A stretch of 64,000 bases of DNA from Nageia nagi (Eukaryota; Pinophyta), in contig JBITNC010000001.1 in the NCBI GenBank assembly GCA_050084985.1, forward strand, positions 3,410,001 to 3,474,000, in the 5' to 3' direction. This document shows, in pieces, positions 13,100 through 24,145 of this stretch. The notes below the pieces were generated by a model. The model ran no database searches. It was not told the origin of the DNA and was given only the letters and a program-made list of their open reading frames with translations. Both the position numbers and the translations under genes were made by a program. How positions within the stretch are numbered: position 1 is the first letter of the stretch; each line of letters begins with the position of its first letter.

Positions 13100-13580
13100 T
13101 GTTGCAAGTACACTTCATAAAACTTCAAAATTTGAGTTTAAAAATGTAAAATTTAACATTTTTTTATGAAACATAACCCCTTAAGGAGTTTCCTACAAAA
13201 ATACCGTTGTGTTTCCAAAATGTGCCCACATTTTCTAAAATGTGCTAATCCAATGCATTTTCCCTAAAACGTGACTACATTTCAATCTAGAAGTTCAAAA
13301 TAATTAAGGACAAACTGTCAAGTTTTTTTTTACCCTTTTCAGTTGCTTTCTTTGTCATTTTTCCTTCTAAACTTGTTCTTGGGTTGGATTGTGATGTAGA
13401 TTAGTGTAACTCATAGATTGCATCTAGACTTGTAATGCAAACTGTTTGACAAAACATCATAGTAATGTTTTCCACAATAAATCTTCAAATTTATCCCAAT
13501 TTCATTTTGTATAAGGTATTTATGTTTGTATGGAGGATGTTAATGCATTGTACATTATAAGTTTATGTTAATAAACTTCA
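13100..13580 (+). repeat. 3' LTR of Copia G
   Basis: Starts TGTTGCAAGTACAC and ends CTTCA, followed at once by the target duplication AATAT. It is longer than the 5' LTR by about 117 bp. Confidence 0.93.
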
Positions 13581-13585
13581 AATAT

Positions 13586-14270
13586 TTAGTATGCAACTCT
13601 AACATAACCCCTACCCCCATCCCTTTTTTATTAGTAGAATATATTGCATGAATTTTAAATACCCCTACCCTCCTTTTTTTTGGTAAGGATAAAAAATATT
13701 TACAGGGGGTTTTCAAAAAATAGGGATCCAAAACCTGTATTTGCAAGATTATAGATATTCAATAGAGTATCATTTGGAACAAAAAGATACAAAAAACAAA
13801 CTTCCAGTAGTTGTGCTTCCTGTAGCTGATTTGATAGTAAAAGATAATTGATTGCCATCATTCTTAACTATTTTTGAATCACACCATCCATGTACTTGTT
13901 AAATAATTGGGCTCTAATTAATATCAACTTTGGAGTTCTACTTGTTGAAACAATCCCATAATAGCTCCATCTCTATATTCATCAATCCCTCTAAATTTGG
14001 GATCGAAATAGCTGTAGGAACTTACTTTTGATGAGAAGCCAAAGTCACCTTCCATTTTCTCCTTCGAATCTCTACTTATTATACCATGGAAACTGGGTAG
14101 CCTTCATTGCTCTTCTAAACATCTTAACATTTTTCCATTCCTTTCCTCTCTTGCTAATCCAACCCTATTTTGCAAAGTGCCTTTGCTTCCTATAGACCTT
14201 TTTAAACCTCATCTTAGGGATGAGATTTTGGATTTTGCTAGGGCCAAGGCCTATAGATACCTATTCTAGG
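13586..14270. other. No gene seen
   Basis: Between the Copia element and the next coding remnant I see no recognisable gene or repeat on either strand; several poly-T runs and a short C/T-rich patch only. Confidence 0.5.
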
Positions 14271-14279
14271 TGTTGTTCT

Positions 14280-15510
14280 TATGGTTATTGGGGCATATGA
14301 TGTTGCTGTGATTCCTTCATCTCCTCAAAGTGAACACGATGGGGACTATCTCCACTCCTCTTCTTCCTCTAAGGAAGCTCAAAATTCCTTTGAATCCTTA
14401 TCCTTCGATCAGAGAGGGGACTCAACATGGATGTCATCTTCATCGCCCATAGTGACTAGAGAAATTGGTGATTCCTACTTCTTTTCCTCTTCCACCTTCA
14501 TCCTACTCAAGTTGATCCCCACCTCCTCCTCATCATCATCATTTGAGTAATCCATTAGCTTGTTTTTTATTTTTTTTAGGTTCAGGTTCTAGCATTTCCT
14601 CCTCTTAGGTGAGATTATTTGAGTCAGAAGAAAGCTCTATGATTGGGGGAATGGTCAGCTACTTAGGTGAAGAGGGGCTTATACTGGCTTCATAACCTAG
14701 ATTTCCCATAGGAGTAGTGTCTAATAATGGGGGAATAAGCATTTATTGATACAGGGGTCTGATTCTTCTAGCACCCACATTCATAAAATCTACTAACACC
14801 TTGATCAATCCCTGGTGGATCAAAATCGCTTGCCTATTTTTCCTAATGAAAGCATATAAGGATTGGAATAATAAATAAGGCAAATTGATTCTGCAACTAC
14901 CCCTAAAGTGATTTAACAATACAAAATGAACACCAATAATTCAATGTACCTTCCTTCAATTATGAACAACTTCATAATCACCTTTGCCACCTCATCCCAT
15001 GGGTAGTGAATTATTGAAATGTGATCAACAAACTTCCTTGTTTGAGGGAGGGGAACCCCTGGCCCATAGAACAATTGTATCTTCAAGATTAGAGTCTTCA
15101 TATCTCTTCTATATTGTTGTCATAAATTTTCCATGCTCATAGCTACCTCAATGAGTTTTGGATTGATGGAAAAGTGCTTACCATCCACCATAACTCTATC
15201 ATTATCCCATGAATTAGCTACCTATCTGGACTAGATAGGATTGTATCCATTTAGGGCATCCACAAAATCATCAATTCCCCCATTACAAAGAACTCGCCAT
15301 ACTTCTGGGTCCCTTCTCAATTCTTCACCTATAGGAGATTCCAGGAGCTGCTGACCCATCATTCTTTTTGCATGCAACCAATTGAGAGTCTTATTATAGG
15401 TGATACTATTATGGTGATCGAGGTGCCTAACAAACTGTCTAATCCAAGCCTTCCACCTACCTACCGAATCTACAATCCATCTCCTCTTAATTCGTAGCAG
15501 CTGTATGGGA
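14280..15510 (-). pseudogene. Unrecognised decayed coding stretch with acidic tail
   Basis: Read on the minus strand from about 15500 the frame is open for long runs with natural-looking residue use: a basic, Trp-rich start (WIVDSVGRWKAWIRQFVRHL), then ELRRDPEVWRVLCNGG, DRVMVDGKHFSINP, and at 14913-15101 a further open piece. Around 14550-14280 the same strand is very acidic, with runs of Asp and Glu. Several stops interrupt it. I do not recognise the family. It lies just beyond the 3' end of the LINE, in the same orientation, and may be an older captured or transposon protein. Function unknown. Confidence 0.35.
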
Positions 15511-16574
15511 GGAAAGCATGTCCCATCTGCATGTACTTTCCTTCAAGCTTGCCTCCCTTCTCACATGTTAATCACATGTGGAGCATTCATTCCCCCATCC
15601 CTACCATTATCCAAGTCTTGCTCTTCATGTTTACAACAGACCCTCCAGTTTTCATCTACCATATACTGCATCTTTTTGACTAACTTCTTTACAGGAAACA
15701 ATTTCTCTTGGAATATACATATGTTTCATTCTTTCCAAATCTCCCAAAGCATATGGGGGAGTGTCATTTCCCATTTTTATTTTTCTTCTTTTTTAGGGAC
15801 ATTAGGGGGCTATTTTGAAATTGATTCTATTATATCCACACTAAGTTCAAATCTCTTGTCCCCTAAGACTCCATTACAGACATCCTATATGATAGGGCAG
15901 AATTGGTAAAGGTGATCTACAATTTCTTCCACTTTGTAGCATAGGGAACATCTGTTGATGAACACATTACCTCTTTTGCTTAGGTTTTCAATTATGGAGA
16001 TTCATTTTCTATAGATCAACCAAAGAAGTGGGAAACCTTAGGGTTGACCCCCTTCACCCAGAATTTCTTAACTGGGAAATCATTAGGTTGTTCCTCTAGT
16101 AGAGCCAGGTAACCAGATTTTACCAAGTACACAACTCCTTTCCTAGGTTTCCATCTTAGGATGTCTGGCCTGTAGTATAGAGGTAAAGGTGTAATAATTA
16201 ATAAAATATTAATTGCTTCCACAGCTCAAGCAAGGTTATGACTTGGAGGTTGAAGCTTCTCCATTGATGTTGGTCATAATTATTTTCTATATAGCATTAA
16301 AATTTATAGCCTACATTGTCCCTCCCCCATTTGGTAAGGTCTATCATACTTGGGTTATATTTAAGGGGCTAATCACTGATCCACTTATCTTCCCAGAATT
16401 CCATGTCTCTTCCATCCCTAATACTCAAAGTGGCATTATCTTTTAGAAAGTGCCTGGTTTTGAAGATACCTTTCCAAAAATTTGATCTCTGCTTGATCTG
16501 ATTTGTTGTATCTATTTGAAGAACCCTCTTACTTTCTCTCTTCTTTCACTCTTATTTGTTCTATCCCAATATTG

Positions 16575-17200
16575 CATTAAGGGGGAGTGTTGGAATGTAT
16601 AATGCATTATTGTAAAGGTTTTGTAATAATCTTCTATGTAAGTTCACTAATACTTAAAGGTATCATTTGACATCTTAAATATTCAAGTGAATATGATAAT
16701 GTAACTTGTCCTACACTCCATGTCATGAGCATGCCCCTTGGGTAAAAGGGAGTTGCATGTCATTCCTTTGTAAATTGGGTAAAAGGGTGATCCAAAGAGG
16801 GACTTTGGCCTATAAATAGAATGCTCCCTCTTTGTGATCACATGCCAATTTGTGGAGTAAAGTTATGCTATAGGATAGAGTGTAGAAGATGAGATTAGGA
16901 GATTTGTAAGAGGTTCATATTTGTGAATGAAGTAAGATCTAGTTAGTGGATGTACTTCTAGTTGGAGGAACCACTTAATCTCTTATGTCACTTTGTGAGA
17001 TTATCTTCTTTGAGTTATTTAGATGTGAGTTTGAGCTTTCATGAGATCTTGGTAGTGTAGGGTTATTTATGTTATATTGCAATTCTCTTATTTTGAGCCT
17101 TCCTTAAGGTATTTATGTTGAAATATTTGTACATATTTCCTATTCTCACATGTGCTCATCTTCTAGGAAAGTTTCCCCCATAGTGCTATATTAAAGTGTC
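16575..17200 (+). mobile_element. 3' end of a Copia-like element: polypurine tract and LTR
   Basis: A purine run ATTAAGGGGGAG is followed at 16588 by TGTTGGAATG, the usual start of an LTR. The LTR contains a TATA box at 16811. Its right end is uncertain; LINE sequence resumes by about 17240. No 5' LTR or coding part is attached, so this is a truncated copy inserted into the LINE. Confidence 0.6.
16811..16818 (+). promoter_or_regulatory. TATA box of the LTR
   Basis: TATAAATA, about 220 bp inside the LTR, as in U3 regions of plant LTR elements. Confidence 0.55.
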
Positions 17201-18829
17201 GTAGACTAACCCACCTTATGTTTTTGGTCTATACACTTTCTTCCAACTGACCTAGGCAATTCATTTCTTGTCCTCCATTCCTGTCCATAGAAATTGGTTA
17301 CATATTTGATCAATTTGCTCATAGATGCTAATTGGGGTTTCGAAGATAGAGGCAAAGTAGACATGCATGCTTTGGAGGATAGTTTTCAATAGCAAGAATT
17401 TGCTAGCTATTAACAAGATTGCTCCTTTCCAACCTACGAGCTTCTTTTGAATTATTTCTACGAGTGTCAGCTAGAGATTCTTTCTTGAGAGTTTGATGAA
17501 TAAAGGCATTCCCAAGTATGTCATCAGGAGGCTATCAATCTGACATCTAAAATATTTTTGCAATCTTTCTCCCTATTGACAGGGGTGTGGATGAAGAAGA
17601 GTTTACTTTTGTCAAAATTTATCTTCTGTTGTGAGGCTCCTTCGTAGAGTTGTAGAATTTTCAAATAGTTTCTTGCTTCTACCATATACACCTTTCCCAT
17701 AATTAAAGTATCATCCACAAATTGACTATGGGTGCTGACAATGTATGCATTATCTAGTCTAAATCCCTAAATTTTTCCTATTATTTTCTAGTTTCCAATA
17801 CTTCTCCATAAGGCTTCAGCCATTATGATGAATAAGTACGGGGACATTGGGTTTCCTTACCTGATCCCCCTTTTATAATGGAAAAAACTCATAGGTTCCC
17901 CATTAATCAAAATTGAGAAAGTATTCATGGAGATGTATTGATTTATCCATGCCCACTAGGTAGCTGAGAAGCCAAATTTTTCATAAATCCTTTCCAAGAA
18001 GGCCCAGTGCACTATGTCATATGCTTTCTGCATATCCAACTTCATAAGGAAGGTTGCCTCATTTTCTTTTTGAGCCAAGTGAAGCACTTCATACATTTCT
18101 ATTAATCCATCCACAATTTGTCTACCTTGAACAAATTTGCCTTATTTGGGTGAAATAAGGTAGGGAAGAACCATTTTCAGTCTATTGGCCATTATTTTGC
18201 TTAAGATTTTATAGACTATATTACATCAGTTGATCAAGCGAAATTGGATCAAAGCTAGGAATGTGGTGTTCGAGGCTTTCAATAACTATCCAAAAGTTTG
18301 GATCTCTCTAATTACCTCAGAAACATCTTGCCGCATTATGTGCCAGAATCTCTGGAAGAATTCAACGAGGAAGTCATTTGGGCCTGAAGCTTTGTTATGC
18401 GCCATGGTGAATATTGTATGTTTTATTTCCTCATCTGAAAAGGGTGTAGTTAGCCTTTTGTTTTGTTCATCTGTTACCAATGTTGGAATATTTTCTAATA
18501 TTTCCTCTATCTGAGCTATATTAAGTTCCTCTTCCATGGACAACAGATGATGAAAGAATCTTACCCCTGTGTCTTTGATTTTCCCGACATTCTATGTTAG
18601 AGCCCCTTGATTGTTCTTTATCTCTACAATCTTGTTTTGTGCTCTATTCTTGAAAGTTGTCATTTTGAAAAATATTGTATTTTGATCTCCTTCTTGTAGC
18701 CATGTAATCCTAGATTTCTATCTTCACTTGGTTTCCTCTTGGGCCATCGTGTTGTGTAGATCACAAAGAACTATATTTTCTATGCCCCTACCCTCCTTCA
18801 CCTATAAAATACTTACCAATATATTGATA

Positions 18830-19125
18830 GTTAGCTTGATATTAAAAATACCCCCTGGCAGGAATCACATGGTATTTACCATTTCCTAAAAGTGATCCCC
18901 CATGGATTTTACCAATAAAGCTCTTAGGCCTAAATTCATACGTATCTTTTTAGAAACTCAAGTCCCTTCCCATTGCCTAAACATTCACAATCAATCTCAT
19001 ACCCGCAAGAATAGTATATAAATCCACACTACAGGCCTCACTTGATACATGAGGACCCAAGAATGGTGCAACTGGATGCAGTTTAAAGGTATCCTTCACT
19101 ATGTACTTGAAAGCAAATGTTATGG
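18830..19125 (-). pseudogene. Cytochrome P450 pseudogene fragment
   Basis: The minus strand encodes the K-helix to PERF part of a plant A-type P450: VKDTFKLHPVAPFLGPH, then SEACSVDLYTILAG, RLIVNV, AMGRD, and EFRPKSFIGK, close to the family pattern of KETFRLHP, GYTIPAG, VNVWAIGRD and EFRPERF. The invariant ExxR of the K-helix is DxxK here. Stops replace the Trp after VNV and a residue after RD. The heme-binding Cys loop is not found. So this is a dead exon piece of a P450 (CYP71-clan-like by motif), with no other exon seen nearby. Confidence 0.8.
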
Positions 19126-19819
19126 AAAAAATATACAATATAATGAACTCAACATAAACTATGAAAATTATAACCCTTAGATTCCACCAAGGCAAATGGT
19201 TACCCTCTCTGTGAAAGCTATAAGAGTCAAAAGAGGGAAATCCTAAAATATTACCATTCCCTTGCAAACACAAATATGAAATCCATTACGTTTGTATACA
19301 AAGCATTGGCATCATGGAAGGATCCAATATATGTAAAGTGCACAGATAGATAACTCCCACCATTGATTTGTAGGATGATGGACGGTAAATAATAAGTCAA
19401 TCAATCATCTCGATCTATGGTCCACAAATTGAGGGAAAGTACACACTATATTGATTAGTTAATTTTAAGGGTAGTTTAGCTTTTACTATTTTTCAAAATT
19501 TGAGGGAAAATATAAATAGTATTTATTAAATTTTGGTGATTTTACAGAATAAATAAGTGTAATTATAATATTTTGATGATTTTTTAAAATTAATAAATTT
19601 TTATTATAATTTTTTGGGAATTTTTAATTTCAATTTTTACTTTCTTTGAGATGGCTATTTTAGTTTTATTTTTTAAATGATTTTACACATTTGGCTATTT
19701 AACTAGAGAAACATTTTCCTATTATAAAATTTTGTCAATTTAGAAAAATATTTTACTCAAATTATTTTAGAAATCTTGAAAAATAGTTATTTTTTGAGGA
19801 ATCAAGCTAAGCTTAAAAA
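19126..19819. other. No gene seen
   Basis: Upstream flank of the P450 fragment and a very T-rich stretch (19440-19800). I see no further P450 exon and no transposon end. Confidence 0.45.
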
Positions 19820-20532
19820 AACCCAAAAAAACCCCAATAAAGGCTATCCAAGCAAATACGAGCTGTAGAATACCAAGACCAATGATGCATTGAAATGATG
19901 CCCCAATGATGGGACATTGAGTCACACAAGTTGAATAATATCCCCAAAGTATAAATATCACTTTGTATGTCCATAATTTTTGATGAAATATGCCCTCAAT
20001 AGTTGGTTAAATTTGAATCTCTACCTACCAAATCATCAATAATGATGCTCAAGTGCAAACCCTAAGGTAGATTTACCAACAACACTAAGGGATCAAACCT
20101 TATATCCAATCACATAGCAAGAGCCATCACTTGTCTATCTGATTTGGGCTTCCTAAAGAGAGGGATCATCACCAATCCTAAAAAAGAATGAGCAAGAGTC
20201 AACCTTGTCTCCACAAGAGTCACTTAGATCCTCCAAACTCACAATAGCATAACAAAATCATACCTAAATTAGATGTCTAGGATCCTTTTATAACATCTTG
20301 TTCTAATTCTTCATTGACTGTTCCCAAGGCATCCATTACGAATTAAGTTTATTTTACAAATAAAAATTAAAATATATATTATTATGTCTTCTAACACATA
20401 ATCCCTTATAGCTCTCTCTTTACTATTTTCTTTTGAATAAAATACCAAACTTAGCCCCAAAATTGAAAAATGCAAATCAACCACCACACCACAAATATAT
20501 ACACATGGGAGATTGAAAAATGGGATATTACA
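19820..20532 (-). repeat. 3' LTR of element A (outer end missing)
   Basis: Matches 24395-25102 along its length. The inner boundary is sharp at 20532 (TGTAATATCCC on the minus strand). The outer 250 bp or so found in the other LTR is absent; sequence left of 19820 is unrelated. Confidence 0.85.
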
Positions 20533-20822
20533 ATACACCCTCCTTAAGATTGCTTGTCTTGTAGCAATCGAATACAAATAATCCATGCTCAATAATAATA
20601 CCAGCATCCCAAACTAATCTTAATAATCATGTATACCACTGTTTGAATTCACTACCCAAACTGTCAAAGAATGCAACCTTAACTCTATGTACCATTTCCC
20701 CTATTTGGCCTTCATTTAAAGTGCTAAAATATGAAGAAAATGACATACCTTATTATTCCCACCCTGTTATATCATTAGCCCTTGAAATAATTACTGAATT
20801 ACAATAAATATATTCACTTGCA

Positions 20823-22138
20823 TCATAAATCATCATAAACCTTATCATCAAATGCTACCTTATTGAATGCAATGGTCAAAGCCTTTGATGGCATCCAGTA
20901 AATATTGAATATCTTCAATGTTTTTCCTCTAACAATCCTCATAAATGTTGCCATAATGTTCAATTGAGAATGCACCTCATTTACATTCAAATGTGGATCA
21001 AGAACAATCCCTAACATTTGGTTATTTTTCACCAATACATAACATACCTTAGGATGTGAGCATGAAAGTGCTTGTACACAGCCTCATGTAGTGCAACAAT
21101 AGAAATATCTATCATTGTAGAAGTATATTCATCTCATGCATAAGAAAAGTTTGTAGCTAACACATTATTTACTATTGTGATCGGATCTTGTCCTTAATAG
21201 ATGTCAAAAGATGAAGAGTATGGTTGTATATGCATCAAATTCCCATCAGCCAACAAATCAGTTTCTAAAGATGTGAAAACACTCCCAAAATTGGTAATAA
21301 TAGTGGGTTTATGTATAACAAAAAATTTATCCTTATGCACAACCTTTGTATCAATTTTTGTAGCTCCCTTTATATCCTCAAAAGGCAAATAATCACCTCC
21401 CAAATGTTGATCATTTGTCACATTATTTGAACAGTCCATCCTCTTTACATCATGATGCTCATATAGTTGTGTAGAGAGTTCCTTACCTTCCTAATTTTAT
21501 GGCTTCCCCATATCAATCCTATTCATGTTTTTCTTTTCTAAAAACTCTTGTTTTTGATAATCATCATGAATACTTTGTTCCAAAATAATTAAACTTCAAG
21601 AATTTGAATCCAAATTTTCTTCTTTCTCTTTACTCATGCTATGCCCTTGGATGGAACCATTGTCATATAAAAAGAGTTGGGTACAAGGTGTATCACTTAC
21701 CTCTTCCAAATCTGATGCAATGGCATCCTTATTGGAAAAGTCACTTTCCGACATCATCTTGATGATATCCATTTTGAATTTCATCATAGATGTGTTTTCA
21801 CTACCATCAAATTCTTCATCAAATTTAGGCTCTCCACAATCATCAAATTTGGGATCACCTAAATATAATGACTTGTTTTTATGATCTTCACTATCCTTAT
21901 GACTAATAGGGCTATGCAAAGTTGTCATACTACTATCATACAAATCAAAATTTACCTCATTAATTTCAATTGTAGCTTCTTCAATAAAATTTTCATTGGT
22001 AGACTTTAAAGCAAAGCTAATAAATTTTGATTTTCTCTCAATATTTTCTTATTTACCTTCTTCATTTAGTTGCACCTTGTCTTCAAAAGGAGATGGTTCA
22101 GCTTGACATTTCATTTCTACACTTGGTATGATCAGTGC
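20823..22138 (-). pseudogene. Element A: acidic C-terminal coding region
   Basis: Downstream of the OTU domain the same frame continues through 21943-21596 and 21439-21194 with only a few stops; a frameshifted part reaches 20823. The protein is rich in Asp, Glu and Ser (repeated PKFDD/EPKFDEEFDG) and has no domain that I recognise. Only here, not in gag-pol elements nearby, is such a long acidic segment seen. It may be disordered. Function unknown. Confidence 0.5.
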
Positions 22139-22560
22139 ATCATAATGCCACCCATACCCATCATATAACACATTAATAGTATTTTCATGTCCATATTCTT
22201 GTCCATACTTTGCAATGGATGAAAATTTAGCATGTTTTTCTCATATAAATAAACTATTTGGCATTTTGATGATATGTGTGGCTATTAACAATTCAAGTTC
22301 TCCACCCGATACCTGTGGCTTTCTCATATGTTGATCATATGCATCAAAATCTCCCTCTATACACCATTCTATTTCTTCTCTCCTTTTAAGTTCATTTGCA
22401 ACATTAGCCCTTAAATTAATAGTGAGTTTTCTCATGGTACTATTACTTGGAGATGATTTACCTTTTTTCTCAACCAAACACCAAAGAAATTGCTCTAAAG
22501 AGGCAACTACCATCACCCTTCACTGTTGCTACCATAACATAATCCTCAAATTCCAAATCT
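22139..22560 (-). pseudogene. Element A: OTU-type cysteine protease domain
   Basis: On the minus strand the sequence GDGSCLFRAIS (Asp codon 22514-22512, Cys codon 22505-22503) gives the catalytic Asp and Cys box of OTU deubiquitinases. After a one-base frameshift, the frame from 22516 continues with LRANVANEL, then SGGELELL (the WGG.EL box), a stop at about 22238, and further INVLYDGYGWHYDALI with the catalytic His codon at 22147-22145. Order, spacing (about 120 residues) and all three catalytic positions fit the OTU family. OTU enzymes cut ubiquitin chains in the cell. This copy is broken by one frameshift and one stop. OTU identity is read from motifs; a role in the element is inference. 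Confidence 0.8.
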
Positions 22561-23200
22561 GATTTATTGCTTTCACATACATGATCAAGGGCCCAAGCCT
22601 CATGGCATGTGAAACAACACTGCTCTTTTCTTATATGATTCTCGCTTTTGTGGTGAATATTTAAAATCTGTAACTCTTTGGAAGTCACTTCTTTTCTTAT
22701 CACTTGTGGTTTTCCCTTAGCTTGCTTAGTTTGTTTAGTATCATCATTAATAGCAAATTTAGAGGTTATTGATTCTTTTCTTACAATTCCTATAAATATA
22801 TGAGAAAAGATCTCACTCCCTTGAGCCCTTGTAACTCCATTAGATGTAGATGTTTGTAGTAGATTGCTTTTCTTGAACTTGTTACCTTCTTTCCTATAAA
22901 TTGAAGATAATTTTGGAAATCATATGCTTTTCTAGAGATTTCTAATTTTTGCATATATTCTTCAAATAGGTTGTCCAAATCATCTTCATGCCTCACTTCT
23001 TCCTCTTGGGTTGTAAATATAGGCTTGGGAGGTGTATGAGAATGCCTTATTGAATTTGCACTCCCATAATCATTCTGCCTCAAGTTTGGTTTTTGTATAT
23101 TGGTATCAAATTACCTTAGCAATTACCATAGCCTATCACATTTCTATTCAAAACTTTTCTCCATCTTTGCTATTGGTTATTTCAAATTGGCTTCTACCCA
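22561..23200 (-). pseudogene. Element A: gag-like N-terminal region with zinc knuckle
   Basis: A minus-strand ATG near 23200 and the frame from 23083 start the coding part. After one frameshift near 22880 the reading continues to CFTCHEAWALDHVC at about 22620, which fits the C-x2-C-x4-W-x3-H-x-C knuckle typical of plant Ty3/Gypsy Gag. The region before it is polar, without the usual capsid motifs. The knuckle lies directly upstream of the OTU box, in one protein. So element A seems to be a Gypsy derivative whose pol was lost or replaced. Confidence 0.6.
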
Positions 23201-24130
23201 TGTTGCAAATTCAACATTGTATTGCTATTAATGCTGCCAAGTAATGGGTTTTACAAAGTTGCCACACATTGCTAGAATGCTCAACAATACCAAAACACCT
23301 TTGATTTAGCTATTTAAACATTGCCTACACACTGCTTAATCACTGCTAAAGATACTGCCAAAACTGTTAACACCCTGTAGATGTTGCAAATTCTCTTAGA
23401 ATTCAACGTTGCACTCTTCTATTTTGTACACATTGCATGTATGTTGAAGTTGACTGCTCATCCAAGCTGATAATATGTTCAAAATATCTCAAATTCTATT
23501 GTGATATCACTGCTAGGAATGTGTGCTGATCATAATTCAACTTCTAAATAGTCAAATGGTGGTATATTTGCTTTGATCTGCCTACGATTCCACAAAATGG
23601 ATGATAAAATGATGTTGAAAATAGGAAGAATCTCCAAGGAATGGATGTTTGACATCTAAGTTCACAATTACTTCAAGACAAATACAAAACCCTGATTTTA
23701 ATGAGATATCAAACCCTGAGTTGCAAATTTATTGATGTAGGTAATAAATCAATTTCATACAACCTTGGATCTATTTTTTGAAGCTAAGGAAAATGATTCC
23801 AATCTTTGATCTACAATTTTTTCGAAAGTAAATGCCAAGGTTGAGTGAAATTCGTGAAATATGGTAGATCACTCTCCCAATTGATAGATCAATTTTGCAT
23901 GTACTTAGATCTATCAGATCACTCATTGATACGCTTGATCCCTTAGGTACTTGTAGATATGCTAAAATTATGAATGGATCTATTTAAAAACCCCTAGATA
24001 TGCAATTTGCAACCTTCAAATTGAATTTGCCACACCAAAACCCCAACTCAACTCTAAAAAAAGTCCACTCAAGACAAGGCTAGATTTGATAAAATATTGC
24101 TATATCTCCTCATAGGATGGCAAGATCTTA

Positions 24131-24142
24131 GCTCTGATACCA
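24131..24142 (-). other. Primer-binding site of element A
   Basis: Minus strand TGGTATCAGAGC, matching plant initiator tRNA-Met, three bases after the 5' LTR. The leader after it (AAGATCTTGCCATCC) is shared with element F. Confidence 0.92.
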
Positions 24143-24145
24143 CTA

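Larger units (their letters stand above)
7236..13580 (+). mobile_element. Complete but dead Ty1/Copia retrotransposon (G)
   Basis: Both LTRs, primer-binding site, polypurine tract and gag-PR-IN-RT-RNase H in Copia order are present. The 5-bp duplication AATAT flanks it exactly (7231-7235 and 13581-13585), so both ends are fixed. The first base pair of the 5' LTR has decayed from TG to TT. The coding region is broken by many stops and frameshifts and by a CACTA element at 8642-9716. The 5' LTR (364 bp) is shorter than the 3' LTR (481 bp) because one block is missing from it, so the two LTRs have diverged by indel as well as substitution. Confidence 0.95.
15780..18790 (-). pseudogene. LINE (L1-type) ORF2 remnant: reverse transcriptase and zf-RVT
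   Basis: Reading downward from 18790: the linker WLQEGDQNTIFF; at 18543-18286 the start of the reverse transcriptase with HNKASGPNDFLVEFFQRFW; near 18010-17830 the core motifs DIHKAYD-like, ILINGEP and GNPMSPYLFIIMAEAL; at 17718 the catalytic FVDDTLIMG with QQKINFDKSK after it. At 16222-16016 comes the zf-RVT region (GVYLVKSGYLALLE, KKFWVKGVNPKVSHFF), then CSLCYKVEEIVDHLYQFC. This is the order of plant non-LTR elements. The endonuclease and 5' end are missing, many stops break the frame, and a Copia LTR piece interrupts it at about 16575-17200. Confidence 0.88.

Noticed and set aside
14281-14550. Plus-strand 89-residue Ser-rich open frame
   Set aside because: It is the complement of the poly-acidic minus-strand stretch; GAA/GAT runs read as TTC/ATC and TCC/TCA repeats.
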